From Centrapalus pauciflorus (Eukaryota > Streptophyta > Magnoliopsida > Asterales > Asteraceae), in assembly GCA_020465985.1 (NCBI GenBank), contig JAANYP010004866.1, positions 147,473 to 211,472 of the forward strand: a stretch of DNA of 64,000 bases. The letters run 5' to 3'. The notes below the pieces were generated by a model. It did no database searches, was not told the DNA's origin, and worked only from the letters and a program-made list of their open reading frames with translations. This document shows, piece by piece, positions 34,023 to 46,036 of this stretch. The position numbers and the translations under genes were made by a program. Each line of letters opens with the position of its first letter. The first letter of the stretch is position 1.

Positions 34023-34917
34023 CTGTAAACATGCAGCAGTGTTAGAATAGCATACTTAAAAGGATAAAACGTTGATACTAAGTCTGAGATAAGTGTTAAT
34101 ATGAAACTGTCTATTCTATTTAAAGCATCGGGTCTTTTATCATTAGAATGTGAATTCTATTGAATAAAGTCCAAAGTCAATCGTTAAGAGACCAATGTTA
34201 GAATAGACATTTTCACTCAAACACTGATCCTCACTCTAATCAATGATGCATAGGACATGAAATATATTTGTGATTTTTGATTTTTTGATAAATATGAAAA
34301 AATGGAAAATTTTAAAAAAAAAATTCTAAGTGTTGAATTTCGAATGAGCCGAAATTCAAATGAATAGTGATCCGAATTTGGTTTAGTCCGAAATTCGGAT
34401 GAATAAATGCATGAAAAATCTAAGTATGGGGTCCGAATTCAGATGAGGACCGAAATCGGATGGTGGTGAAAATGGAAATACTTTGAAAAATAATCTTAAA
34501 TGAACAAAGCTGATTAGGACCGAATTCGGATGCACTGTGGTCCGAATTCGGATGAACAGTGGTCCGGATTCGGATGGGTCCTTTAAAACATGTGAAAAAT
34601 TCCTAAGGAATGTCATCCGAAATTCGGATGGTCCGAACTTCGGATGGTCCGAATTTGGAACTTAGAATATTTTCCAGCATTTAATGTTCATGCACATGCA
34701 ACGTGAATAGTTAACCAAATCCATAAAAATCCATGAAAATGCAGATCCTAATATAAAAACATGAGATGAACACTTTATATAACTACACTAAGCTAAAAAG
34801 AACAAATTAAAGGACCTAAAATGTCAGAAAACTGAAGTAAAAAACCTAAATAATTCGAAAATTAAAAAACCTTACAAATGATGTTAGAAATTGAAATAAA
34901 AGAGAAAAAAAGGATAC
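34023..34917 (-). other. Probable 5'UTR intron of Copia-B extra ORF
   Basis: Minus strand CTTCAG|GTATCC at 34917 and GTTTACAG|GACTC at 34023, about 895 nt. The extra-ORF ATG lies 6 nt after the acceptor. The intron contains the CCGAATTCGG array. The same geometry is seen in Copia-A. Confidence 0.6.
34335..34655. repeat. CCGAATTCGGATG array (Copia-B, 3' site)
   Basis: More than ten copies of GTCCGAATTCGGATG, CCGAAATTCGGATGG and variants, spaced 10-40 bases. The core is near-palindromic. Confidence 0.9.
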
Positions 34918-35090
34918 CTGAAGGTGCAGAAGCTTAATAATGCAAGAAAAACAAAGAAAATCGGCTGAAAATAGTGGTTTGAAGCTTGAAAGTCATCGGA
35001 AATGGCGGTGGGGGTGAACGTCGGTTGAGAGAAGAAGAAGAAAGAAAGCGTAGTGAAGAAGAAAACCAATTCCCACCTATTTAAATAGTC
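34918..35090 (-). promoter_or_regulatory. Putative internal promoter and CT-rich leader, Copia-B
   Basis: Minus strand CTATTTAAATAGG at about 35088-35078 is a strong TATA-like palindrome. It is followed by TTTTCTTCTTCACTACGC and long CTT-rich sequence down to the donor at 34917. Plant genes often start this way. It is placed directly upstream of the extra ORF intron. Confidence 0.5.
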
Positions 35091-35836
35091 GGGTCGGGTC
35101 GGGTTCTTGAGGGATCCGCACGCTTTACACAAGAATGGGGCCAATCCGGAATTTTTAATTCAAACCAAATGGGCCAACACACACAAAATATTTACTAAAA
35201 CACCAAAAAATGGAGCCCAAACAAATTTTTTTTGTATTTTCTGATTTTTCTTTGAAAACAAAATTAATACTGAATTTAAAAACTAAAATTAACATAAACT
35301 AGATTAAAAAAATATTTTTGTGATTTTCCTAAAAATTAAGCTAAGACAAAAATAAAAAAAAATTATATTTGACTTTTTGAAATATTTAAAACAAATAAAA
35401 TCTTTTTGTGTTTTCTGACATATTACATTAAAATTAAAAATTAAACAACCTAGGACTTAAAATTATAGAAAATTTAAAACGAAAAAAATGCATAAACTAA
35501 CATCCTAAATATACTCCCCCTCAAATAAACACATATCATTTTTCATTTTACACTCCCGAACCTTTTAAACCATTAAGATACAGAAAAACCTGGATAGATT
35601 AGCGTTCCACTCAATGATGAACAATTCATATAGCAATTTGTCAAGATCATTAATTATTAAAAATGTACATAGATAAGAAAATATTGAAGTTTAATTTTGT
35701 GACACAACTCTTAAACTTAAATAACAGAAATTTTCTGAAATAAAGGAATTTCAAACACGTATGTTTGAAATAGAATTATTTTAGAAAATGTCTGATATTT
35801 AATTAGAAGGCGGGTTCAACATGCCAATATGTGATA
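35091..35836. other. Spacer after Copia-B pol with internal purine tract
   Basis: AT-rich, no ORF. The minus strand has a GAGGGGGAGTA tract near 35512-35524, resembling the terminal purine tract although it is about 5 kb from the LTR. A GGGTCGGGTCGGG run near 35091-35104 flanks the TATA-like site. Confidence 0.55.
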
Positions 35837-36598
35837 TTAAAAACTGAAAACAGGGTTCGTTAAAGCTTTAGTAAAATTATCAGCAAGTTTATATTCCGTG
35901 CCTACAAAATACAGTTTAATTGTTCCCTTTTCTACGTGATCTTTAATAAATTGATACCTGATATCTATATGTTTTGTTCGTGAGTGCTGCACGAGATTGC
36001 AAGACTTAGCAATCACACTTCTAGAATTACAGTAGATTGGGATGTTGGTGAGCGAGAACCCATAATCACGTAACTGTGTTCTCATCGACAGCACTTGAGA
36101 GCAACAGCTTGCGGCTGCTACATACTCAGCTTCTGCTGTGGATGTTGAAACACAATTATGCTTTTTGGAGGACCAACTCACCGGTCTGTCTCCCAGAAAC
36201 TGTATTCCTCCTGATGTGCTCTTCCTATCAACTCTACAACCTACAAAATCAGCATCTGAAAAGGCAGTAAGATCAAAATTGGTTCACTTTGGATACCAGA
36301 GACCAAGATCGGGTGTACCCTTATGATAACGAAAATTGCGTTTTACCGCAGTTAGGTGTGATTCTTTTGGGTCGGTCTGAAAACGAGCACAAAGACATGT
36401 TGAAAACATTATATCTGGTCTACTGGCCGTAAGATACAGTAAGGATCCAATGATTCCTCTGTAAGTTGTATTGTCGACACTTTTCCCGGAAGGATCAGTG
36501 TCTAACTTACAGTTTGAAGCCATGGGAGTTGCGATACTCGTGCAAGAGTCTAACTTATACTTCTTGAGAATGTCAAGAGTATATTTTGACTGGTTCAC
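35837..36598 (-). pseudogene. Copia-B RNase H and RT end
   Basis: Two minus-strand frames. 36598 to 36284 has the RT tail (YRGIIGSLLYLTASRPDIMF, KRNFRYHKGTPDLGLWYPK); 36181 to 35837 has RNase H (TAEAEYVAAASCCSQVL, VQHSRTKHIDIRYQFIKDH, YFVGTEYKLADNFTKAL). About 100 bp between them carries AFSDADFVG-type sequence in a shifted frame. CNSRS replaces the usual CDSQS, so one catalytic Asp is Asn. Confidence 0.88.
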
Positions 36599-36605
36599 AA
36601 AAATC

Positions 36606-37260
36606 CTATTTTTTAAGTTGTTTGACTTGTAATCCGAGGAAAAAATTCATTTCCTCCATCATACTCATCTCGAACCTGGACTCCATTAGGGATGAAAAAT
36701 CCTTACAGAAATTAATGTCAATAGATCCAAATATAATATCATCGACATATATTTGGACTAGCATTATGTGGGGGCCTTCCCTTTTTGTGAACAATGTTGT
36801 GTCCACCACACCTTTGCTGAAACCAACAGAGATAAGAAAGTTTGAAAGACTGTCATACCATGCGCGAGGTGCTTGTTTCAAACCATAGAGGGCTTTGTCT
36901 AGCATATAAACATGGTCAGGTTTATGTGCATCAACAAATCCTTGTGGTTGTTCAACGTACACCTCTTTGTTGAGTTCACCGTTCAGGAAGGCTGTCTTGA
37001 CGTCCATCTGGTACAATTTGAAGTCTTTGTGTGCCGCGTATGCCAAGAAGATTCTAATCGCTTCTATCCGTGCAAATAGAGCGAAGGTCTCGTCATAATC
37101 TATGCCTTCTTGCTGTCGGTAGCCTTTGGCGACAAGTCTTGCTTTATTTCTTACCATGATACCGTTTTCATCTCGTTTGTTCTTAAAAATCCACTTTGTT
37201 CCGATTATGGTTCGGTCTTTGGGTTTGGGAACTAACCGTCATACTCTGAGCTGTTCAAAC
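36606..37260 (-). pseudogene. Copia-B reverse transcriptase
   Basis: An open 183-codon frame holds the RT palm: ARLVAKGYRQQEGIDYDETF, YQMDVKTAFLNGELNKEV, YGLKQAPRAWYD and catalytic IYVDDIIFGS near 36735-36755, ending KQLKK at a stop. The N-terminus continues to about 37260 with IIGTKWIFKNK-type sequence broken by a frame change. Confidence 0.9.
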
Positions 37261-37274
37261 TAGTTAAGCTCTTC

Positions 37275-37898
37275 TTACATTGCCACAATCCAGTCAGGAT
37301 CTTTCAAGGCTTCATCCACACGAGCAGGCTCTATCATACTAAGGAATAACGCAAAGAGACATTCATTAGTAGACGCCCTTCGAGGTTGGACACCGGTCGA
37401 GAGATCACCAATGATTTGTTTGGTTGGGTGACTCCGGGTCCATTTTGTCTCGTGTGGAAGGGGTGAACGAGATGGAACCTCAGTGGTCAGTGTGGGAATG
37501 GAGGATGATTCATGGTCAATGGTTTCGAAGGAAGGTACCACTGGTTCCGGTTCGGGTTCAGGGTGATCAGATGCATGAATGATGTTTAGCATTATGTGTG
37601 AGGGTATTTCTGGAGTAGATTCAGCTGCAGATGTATTAGTCGATGAAGTGGAAGGATATGGGTATAAAGTGTTAGAGGAATCACATGGAGTTTGTTGCGT
37701 AGTTGAATCCTTGGATGTGTTAACTTTAGAAGAAGAAACATTAGAAGGCTTAGCACTAGGACCAAAAAATTCTACATAGAAAGGATCAAATAAGTTAATT
37801 AAATCAGAAGGAGAAAAAGAAGTAGATTGAGAAGAGTCTCCAGACATTGGTGTAATGCGTTGTCCTGATTGATCAACTTCAGCTGCCAGTTTAGCCAT
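37275..37898 (-). pseudogene. Copia-B integrase-RT linker
   Basis: A 207-codon Ser/Thr/Pro-rich frame. It contains LINLFDPFYVEFFG near the start and RSHPTKQIIGDLSTGVQPR and RVDEALKDPDWIVAM at the end, the usual lead-in to copia RT. Confidence 0.8.
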
Positions 37899-37899
37899 T

Positions 37900-38700
37900 T
37901 CATCGAATGTGACATGTACACTCTCATTGACTGTTCAGGTGCGAGTGTTGAATGCGCGATATGCCTTCGAGTTGGATGAGTATCCAATGAAGATCGCTTC
38001 ATACGCCTTCTCGTAGAATTTCCCAAGGTTGTCTTTGTCATTAAGCACGTAGCACCTGCAACCAAATACACGCAAGTACTTGATAAAAGGAACTTTATTC
38101 AGAAAGAGTTGATATGGAGTTTTGTTGAAACGCTTATGGATTATGGAGCGATTCTGCGTGTAGCAAGCCGTTGAAACGGCTTCGGCCCACAAGAACGGAG
38201 GTAGCTTTGAATATGTCAGCATTGTATGAGCAGCTTCCACAAGGGTACGGTTACACCTTTCTACGACTCCATTTTGTTGAGGTGTTGTAGTAGCAGAGTT
38301 CTTGAATTTTGTGCCGTTGTCAAATCTGATTGATTGAACGGACAGCTGTTGTTGGGTCCCGACACTCTTAATAAAATCAATGATCTCTTGAGCTGTCTCA
38401 TCCTTGGATTACAAGAATTTAACCCAGGTATATCGTGAATAGTCGTCAACGATAACCAACACATATCGCTTCCCATTTATGCTTTGAGTTCGCATTGGAC
38501 CGCATAAATCCATCTGAAGTAACTCCAATACTCTCTTTGAGGATGGTTCGGGTTTTGTCTTGTGAGATGATCTTTTCATTTTTCCTTTCTCACATGCTCC
38601 ACATAGATGATCATTTTCATATCTCAGTTCTGGGAGTCCTTTCACCAGTTGTTTTGTAGCCAGCTTGTTGATGTTCTCAAAGTCTAAGTGGGATAGCCTA
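37900..38700 (-). pseudogene. Copia-B integrase with core deletion
   Basis: CGACEKGKMKRSSHK, then LLQMDLCGPM (first Asp), DDYSRYTW, a stop, then FDNGTKFKNS (second Asp). The following text jumps to TTPQQNGVVERCNRTLVEA (Glu present), lacking about 16 residues found in Copia-A, so the spacing of the catalytic triad is broken. C-terminal NKTPYQLFLNKVPFIKYL and AIFIGYSSNS are intact in the 38240-37935 frame. Confidence 0.9.
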
Positions 38701-39081
38701 CGATGCCATAACTAAGAGTCTTTTGAAGAGGCTTTTGACAGAAGGCAAATGTTATCCTTAACGATAAGCTTAGCTACATCGATGGTGTAAAGGTTAGAGC
38801 TGTAAGAACCGAATAATATTTCTTTACCATCCATACTCTTAACACTACAGTTCTTAGCCCTAAATGTGACCTCTAGTCCATTATTGCAGAGTTGACCTCT
38901 GCTAAACAGATTTTGTGATAACCCCTCAACATAGTCAACATCCTTCATGACTAGATTATTCAAGACTAAATCCCTGTATCCTTTTATGTGAGCATGATTT
39001 TTATTTACCGAATTTGACTATCCCACAATATTGTTCTACTATGTTGGACAACAATTCTCTCCTCCCAGTCATATGCTTAGA
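38701..39081 (-). pseudogene. Copia-B GAG-pre-integrase and protease part
   Basis: The open frame 38963-38712 reads YVEGLSQNLFSRGQLCNNGL and LLSKASSKDS. Upstream, in another frame, come SKHMTGRRELLSNIVEQYCG, the residues after the protease DSG. The preceding WYMDSGC lies at about 52659-52690 on the far side of Athila-C. Confidence 0.88.
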
Positions 39082-39086
39082 GCAAC

Positions 39087-40334
39087 TGATCAGTGATATA
39101 AATCACTTCCATTTCTATGTGTTTTTGCTATGTTTTAATGTGTAAATGTAAGATAATTGGTACTACTAATGTAGGTTTTTGTGATTTCAGTTGCTTGGTA
39201 AGAAAGTAAGGAAAAAGGATAGCTGGAGTGAGGATTTCGTGCAGGGCGTCCCAGTAGGCGTCCTAGACGCTGGAGCAACGCTCAAAACCCCCTATTACAG
39301 AGTCTGAGCGTCCTAATCAGTGAAGGCGGCGTCCTAGCCAGCGTCCCAGACGCTAGCGGCGACGCTGGTGCGGCAGTTGCTGCGGAAGCTGCAGTTTTTG
39401 AGGGAGGAAGTTACCAGTTGGAAGGGGTTCGGATGTTTGGAGTTACACACACAGAGAGGGTAATCCTAGGGGCGAACCAGAGGAGAAAAACAATGAGAAT
39501 CAAGCAAGGATCAAGCATTGGCGTCCAATCTTTTGTATTTACGCATTATTGGTGGTTTGAATGCTTTCCTTTATGTTTAACATTGTTAGTATGCTAGTCC
39601 AAGCTATGCTTGGCTAAATACTTTGTGGTGTTTGTTCTTTAGTTTGCATACTATGGTGTGAATGAATGTTTAATTAATTTCAGTTTCCATTTGTACTTAA
39701 AGGGGTTGTGGATCTTATTTGTGAATGAATGAATGGTTGTAATCAATGGGTATTGTATATAACAGGGTATAGTGATATCATTAGTTGTGCCGGATAATTA
39801 ACATGGGGAAGACAATTAATAGAGTTGCATACCTTGTCTTAAGAGTATTTGTTGTGAAAACCAATTCGTTTATATGGAAACTGTCAAAGGGATTATACTT
39901 GCATGAATTTAAGTGAATGAACAATGAGTGTATCTGAAACGGTTGATATCCATGTCATTGGTTGTGCCCACTCTCTATAGGGGAGGAAGACAATGAATAG
40001 AGTGGTATACGTTGTCTTCGAAACATAAATTGTAAATCCATATTAATTTATATAAATGGTATCCGTAACATTCTGAAATGCCATAGTATGTATAACAAGA
40101 GAGCAAACACCCTTTCTCTTCCAGTGAACTTCTTTAATTCAATTCTCGTGTGTGACATTGCGACAATAGTAATTTATGGTAGGAAATTAGCTCAAAACAG
40201 ATGATTTCAAACTCAACCCAAACAGTCTCTGAACTAGTTTAGCAACCTAACATTCCCTGTGGATTCGATCCCACTTACCCTATCTATATAGTGTTTTTGG
40301 GTTATTTTTGATGCTCATACGACTAGGTCCATCA
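39087..40334 (+). repeat. Athila-C 5' LTR
   Basis: It starts TGATCAGTGATATAAATC and ends GGTCCATCA. It carries the GCGTC/GACGC array at 39245-39372. Confidence 0.93.
39245..39372. repeat. GCGTC/GACGC motif array, Athila-C 5' LTR
   Basis: Repeated GGCGTCCTAGACGCTGG, GAGCGTCC, and GCGTCCCAGACGC-type inverted half-sites. The 3' LTR copy is at about 51574-51690 and lacks one short segment. Confidence 0.88.
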
Positions 40335-40337
40335 AAA

Positions 40338-40355
40338 TGGCGCCGTTGCTGGGGA
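40338..40355 (+). other. Athila-C primer binding site (tRNA-Asp)
   Basis: TGGCGCCGTTGCTGGGGA, 3 nt after the LTR, is complementary to the 3' end of plant tRNA-Asp with one mismatch. This is a known Athila trait. Confidence 0.85.
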
Positions 40356-40451
40356 ATGGCAGCACTTGTTAATTTTCCGTATTTCCATTTTTGTTAACAT
40401 TCTGAACAGTAAAGTTCAGAATCTTCACGTGTGTGTGTGTATCTCAGTTAT

Positions 40452-41560
40452 ATGCATACTCGTTATTCAGGGCGAACTTCTCCATTGCAACACGAGACAA
40501 AGATTGAAAGGACTGCTCGTTCATTGAGGAAGTTACGTAGAGGTTATTGGCCTAGTGGTGAGACTAGTGGTAATCCAAGTACACTGGAGACATCTGATTC
40601 AGAAGAGCAATCCATACAATCAGAGGAACCTGAAAGTGACACTGAACCCATTGTAAACATGGCAGATGATAGGAGGACCGTGGAGTCCCATTACAGACCG
40701 GGTGATGTTCCTGATATGTCACCAATTCAGTATCCTGAAATTGAGAATGAACCGGAGATAAAGACTCATTTGTTCACCATCATTCCTCATTTTCATGGAA
40801 CAAAGAGTGAAGAGCCATACGATCACCTAGCCGAATTCTCAGCGAATTGCAAGGCTAATAGAGTGCAAAGATTACCCGTGGACACTCTCAAACTACGATT
40901 GTTCCCATTTTCTCTTAAAGATAAGGCAAAGCACTGGTTCACATCCTTACCAGCTAACAGCATTCGTAACTGGGAGGAGATGAAGAGAGCTTTCCTCAAC
41001 GAGTTTTACTCAATTAGTAAAACCACCGAAAAGAGGAATAGCATCACTAGTTTTAAGCAGAAGCCGGGGGAGCAATTTCATGAGGCTTTTGAGCGATTGA
41101 ACGAGATGTTACGGGCATGTCCACATCATGAGGTACCCAAGTGGATGTTAGTGAAGAACTTCTTTGATGGAATTAGCCAAGAGAGCAGAAATATGATCAC
41201 AGCAGCTTCGGGGGGTACATTTTTGGCTAAGGAGCATGACGAGGCATGGGAATTGTTAGCACAGCTGGCTAAGGGGTCTAAGGTACAAGCCGGGTCTGAT
41301 ACTTCAATTGGAGTTCAAGTATTGGGAATCGATAACGCTTGGAAAAGAGATGTCACGACAAATATGGAGGCCCTTAGTAAGAAGCTGGATGCCTTGATGA
41401 AAAGGAGCAACCAGATCAGCGTTTACCGGTGATGTGTGTCACTTGTGGGGAGTATACTCACACATCAGAATTTTGCTACCATGTCCAAGGTGAACAAGCA
41501 AGTGAGATTTCTGGATTTCGACCAAGGCAAGATAGGTTTGACCCTCATTCGGAAACCTAC
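40452..41560 (+). pseudogene. Athila-C gag
   Basis: From ATG 40452 one frame runs to TGA at 41430. A charged N-terminus precedes the Retrotrans_gag core: HLAEFSANCKANRV, LFPFSLKDKAKHWFTSLP, WEEMKRAFLNEFYS, FHEAFERLNEMLRACPHH. A frameshift near 41425 leads to the knuckle CVTCGEYTHTSEFC. A second shift near 41560 restores the frame used by protease and RT. Gag forms particles and binds RNA. Confidence 0.9.
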
Positions 41561-41568
41561 AATCCTGG

Positions 41569-42909
41569 GTGGAGGCGTCATCTAACTTTCATTGGAGAGA
41601 TGATCAAAGAGCCGAGGAATATACAAAACCCAGATTTGATCAAGGGAATCGGTATGCACATGGTAGAAATTTTTATGGTGGTACATCATCTGGTACGAAA
41701 GAAGAGAAGGAACATGTTGTTCATGAAGCTCCCAAAGACTCAAAGATGGATCAGCTTATGGATTACCTGAAGCAACAATCCTATGTGCAGACTAAGTCAA
41801 TGGCCAGTCTAGAAAAGCAAATGGGGCATATCGCAGATCAGCTTACGAAAAAAGATGAAGGCAGACTATCGAGCAATACTCAAGTCAATCCTTCTCATTC
41901 TAAAGGCGAAGATAAGCAATCAGTACATGAGGTGGAAGAGCTGAACGAAGTTAGTGAGTTGCAGAAAGTTACTACCTTGCGTAGTGGTAAGAAGGTTGAT
42001 AACAAAGCGGTGATGCCGGAAGTTGAAGATGTAGATAGTGAGGTTGAGGAGATTATAGATGATGGGTAGAAAGTTCCACATTCAGAATCTGATAAAAAGG
42101 TTAAGTTGAAGAAGCAAGTTCAGTTCGAAGAAGTTGTGGTGCAAAAAGAAGAGCAACCAAAGCCTGAACCGACACCTCCATACCCATCAGCTCTAGAGGA
42201 CCCGAACAGACCAATATATGGGAAGAAAGGGCCGCAGATAGAGGATCTATGAGAAACATTCAATCAAGTGAGGATCAACATTCCACTGGTGAAAGCATTG
42301 CAGCAAATCCCGTCATATGCAAAGTTTCTGAAGGATTTGTGCACTCAGAAGCGCAAGTATCCTACTATTTTGCCGAAGCAGATCAACCTCACGGAGCAGG
42401 TAAGTGCTGTAGTTTCAAGTTCATTGCCACCCAAGCTTAAGGATCCAGGTTCACCTCTTATCTCTGTTACTATTGGTGACATTAGGATTAAAAAAGCATT
42501 GTTAGATTTGGGAGCAAGTGTTAATATGCTCCCTGGAAACTTATTTGATCAGCACGATTTAGGTAGCCTAACACCTACAGATGTGGTTTTACAACTAGCT
42601 GATCGATCCACTAAGATTCCAAGGGGTATGTGAACCGATGTAATTGTGAAAGTTGAAGATTTCTATTACCCGGTAGACTTTCTTGTATTAGATTCAGATC
42701 AGAGAAGTCGGGATAACCAGCCTGCAATCATCTTGGGTAGGCCATTTTTGGCTACTGTTAATGCCCTAATTAATTGTAGGACGGGTGCCTTGGACTTAGC
42801 CTTCGGGAATAGGAAATTAAAGTTCAATGTTTACAGTGCTGTCCCTAATGTTTCTGATGATTCAGAGTGCTATTTTATAGATTACCTTGATGAGTTAGCA
42901 GGATCATAA
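41569..42909 (+). pseudogene. Athila-C Gag-Pol linker and protease
   Basis: A single frame with stops at 42067, about 42250, 42631 and 42907. The linker has MGHIADQLTKK and VTTLRSGKKVDN, typical of Athila. Protease residues are ALLDLGASVNMLP (catalytic Asp; DLGA in place of DTGA) and AIILGRPFLATVNALINC. The protease releases Gag and Pol. Confidence 0.88.
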
Positions 42910-42918
42910 GCACCACTG

Positions 42919-44700
42919 ATGACTAGCAGGGATGAATTGGGGTATGCATTGTCATGCCAAGAGAAAGAGAAGGTTGAATGGGGTTGGTTGATGAATTTGG
43001 AAGAGATGTTTGGAGTTCCGAAGCCGAATAAGCAACCTCCACGGTCATTAAAGTTTGAGAAGTTACCCGATAATCTTCCGGAGTCAAACAAACCGTCCTT
43101 AGAGCAGGCTCCTACACTGGAACTCAAAGCCTTACCTACACACCTTAAATATGTATTTTTGGGGCCACAAGAGAGTTTGCCAGTGATCATAGCTTCAGAT
43201 TAGACAAAAGAGGAAGAAGGGGCATTAATTGAAGTTTTGGGAAAGCACAAAGCAGCCATGGGTTGGACGATTTCTGATCTCAAAGGGATAAGTCCTACCA
43301 TTTGTATGCATAGAATTATCACTGAGGCTGATAGTAAACCGTCAAGGGATGCACAACGAAGACTCAACCCGAATTTGAGAGAAGTGGTAAAGAAGGAGGT
43401 GTTGAAGTGGTTAGATGCGGGTATCATCTACCCCATTTCTGATAGCCAGTGGGTCAGCCCTACACAGACCGTGCCTAAGAAGTCTGGGGTGACAGTGATA
43501 AACACCGAAGATGGTCAGATTGCAACTAGACCAGTAACGGGTTGGAGGGTCTGCATAGATTACAGGAAGTTGAATGCAGCCACGTTAAAGGATCACTTCC
43601 CATTGCCTTTCATAGATCAGATAGTTGAGAAGTTGGCAGGCCAGAGATATTATTGCTTTTTGGATGGATATTCAGGGTACAATCAGATTCCTATTCACCC
43701 TGATGACCAAGAGAAGACCACGTTCACGTGTCCTTATGGGACATTCGCTTATAGACAAATGCCGTTTGGGTTGTGTAACGCTCCTGCTACCTTTCAGCGT
43801 TGCATGATGGCAATTTTCTCAGACATTGTTGGGGGCTCGTTAGAGATTTTCATGGATGACTTTTCCATCTTTGACAAGACGTTTGAGGGTTGTTTACACC
43901 ATCTGGAGCAAGTCTTGAAAAGGTGCACCGAAACGAATTTGGTGCTTAGCTGGGAAAAGAGCCACTTCATGGTCAAGGAAGGAATTGTCTTAGGTCATGT
44001 GGTTTCTGAGAAAGGAATGGAAGTGGATAAGGCCAAAATTCAGGTTATTTCGTCTTTGCCACCACCAACCAATGTTAAGGGAGTCAGATCATTTTTGGGG
44101 CACGCGGGTTTTTATAGGAGATTTATCAAAGATTTCAGCACCATTTCCAAGCCGTTGTGTAATCTGTTAGTGAAGGATGCTGAGTTTGTGTTTGATGAAG
44201 CATGTTTGAAGGCATTTGAGCTGTTAAAGGCTAAGCTTACTGATGCTCCTATTTTGCAGTCACCTGATTGGACTAAACCATTCGAAATTATGTGTGATGC
44301 AAGTGACTTCGCGGTGGGAGCAGTGCTGGGACAGAGAGTCTATAAGAAGCCGGTTGTGATCTACTATGCCAGCAAAATGTTTTTGAAGCTCAACAGAATT
44401 ACACTACCACAGAGAAGGAGTTATTGGCGGTAGTGTGTGCCTTGGATAAGTTTCGTGCCTATGTGTGGGGTGCCAAAGTGATAATCTACTCGGACCACAG
44501 TGCGTTGAAGTACCTTTTGAACAAAAAGGATGCTAAACCAAGATTGATAAGGTGGATTTTATTGCTGCAAGAGTTTGACCTGGAGATACGAGATAAAAAG
44601 GGATCCGAGAACGTGGTGGCTGATCATTTGTCAAGGCTGCCCACGTTGGTTCCAAATGCAGTTGAAGTGATCAAGGAATCTTTTCCTGACGAACAGCTTT
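42919..44700 (+). pseudogene. Athila-C reverse transcriptase and RNase H
   Basis: A TAG at 43201 precedes an open 398-codon RT frame: GWRVCIDYRKLNAATLKDHF, YRQMPFGLCNAPATFQRCM and catalytic FMDDFSIF near 43852. The RT thumb follows with IVLGHVVSEKGMEVDKAKI and FLGHAGFYRRFIKDFS. RNase H starts FEIMCDASDFAVGAVLGQ; a frameshift near 44395 is followed by EKELLAVVCALDKFRAYVWG and YSDHSALKYLL in the next frame, ending GSENVVADHLSRL. Confidence 0.93.
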
Positions 44701-44743
44701 TATTTGTGTCTAAATTACCTTGGTTTGCTAACTTAGTTAATTA

Positions 44744-46036
44744 TTGTGTACAGGTAAGACACCAAGTCATTGGACATCACAGCAGCGGAAAAGTTTCTAT
44801 GCCCAAGCCAAGTATTATATCTGGGACGATCCTGATCTCTTCAAGATTGATGCTGATCAACTCATTAGAAGATGTGTTCCGGAGATGGACCGACTTGATA
44901 TCCTTACTCATTGTCATAGTTTAGCATGTGGGGGGCATTTTAGTGCTAAGAAAACAGCCCATAAAGTGTTAGACTGTGGTTTCTTTTGGCCATCATTGTT
45001 TAAAGATGCATATGAGTATGTCAAGTCATGTCTTAGATGTCAACAGGTTGGGGGAATATACAAGAGAGATCAAATGCCCATGGTTCCAATATTAGAAGTA
45101 GAAATTTTTGATGTTTGGGGAATAGATTCTATGGGTCCCTTTCCTGTCTCTTTTGGTTTCGAATATATTTTGGTAGCCGTAGACTATGTCTCTAAGTGGG
45201 TTGAGGCTGAGGCAACAATGTATAATGACAACAAAGTGGTGTGCAAATTTATGAAAAAGAACATTTTCTCACGTCATGTGATTCCCAGAGCTATTATTAG
45301 TGATGGGGGAACTCATTTTAAAAACTTTCAGTTCCACACTTTGTTGAAACATTATGGGGTAACCCACCGTGTTGCCACTCCTTATCACCCACAGACGAGC
45401 GGTCAAGTTGAGGTGTCTAATAGGGAAGTCAAAAGGATCTTAGAAAAGACTGTTAAACCTAGTCGCAAGGATTGGTCGTTGAGATTAGATGATGCATTAT
45501 GGGCTTACAGGACTGCTTATAAGACTCCCATTGGAATGTCACCTTATAGATTGGTCTATGGGAAGCTTTGTCATTTACCTGTAGAGTTAGAGCATAGAGC
45601 CACTTGGGCAATTCGAAATGCTAACTTTGATATTGTTGATGCAGGTAAAATGAGGAAGTTTCAGTTGGCGGAACTGGAAGAAATAAGGCTGGAGGCATAC
45701 GAAAGTGCAAGGATCTACAAGGAAAAGACTAAGCATTTCCATGATAAATGCTTGAGAAGCAAGACTTTTGCAGTTGGTAATAAGGTTTGGCTCTATAACT
45801 CACGTATTAAATTGTTTCCAAGTAAGCTAAGGAGTAAATGGACGGGGCCTTATGAGGTAATTCATGTTTATGACATTGGAGCTGTGGAAGTCAAGGACCT
45901 TAAGCATGGACATTCCTTTACTGTGAATGGTCATAGGCTTAAGATGTATGTTGAAGGTCCTATTGGAACTGACGGTAATCAAGCAACCTTGATTGAGGTA
46001 GTGGCTCTCAAAGAGCCAATTTACTCATCTCTGTAA
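44744..46036 (+). CDS. Athila-C integrase (open reading frame)
   Basis: A 430-codon open frame with the HHCC zinc-binding region (HCHSLACGGHFSAKKT ... CLRCQQVG), and the catalytic triad: WGIDSMGPF, IISDGGTHFKN and SGQVEVSNREVKRILE. The C-terminal region has RSKWTGPYEVIHVY, typical of Athila; there is no chromodomain. It is joined to RNase H by a frameshift near 44750 and lacks its own proven start, so it is an intact domain in a broken polyprotein. Stop TAA at 46034. Confidence 0.9.
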   Translation: MCTGKTPSHWTSQQRKSFYAQAKYYIWDDPDLFKIDADQLIRRCVPEMDRLDILTHCHSLACGGHFSAKKTAHKVLDCGFFWPSLFKDAYEYVKSCLRCQQVGGIYKRDQMPMVPILEVEIFDVWGIDSMGPFPVSFGFEYILVAVDYVSKWVEAEATMYNDNKVVCKFMKKNIFSRHVIPRAIISDGGTHFKNFQFHTLLKHYGVTHRVATPYHPQTSGQVEVSNREVKRILEKTVKPSRKDWSLRLDDALWAYRTAYKTPIGMSPYRLVYGKLCHLPVELEHRATWAIRNANFDIVDAGKMRKFQLAELEEIRLEAYESARIYKEKTKHFHDKCLRSKTFAVGNKVWLYNSRIKLFPSKLRSKWTGPYEVIHVYDIGAVEVKDLKHGHSFTVNGHRLKMYVEGPIGTDGNQATLIEVVALKEPIYSSL

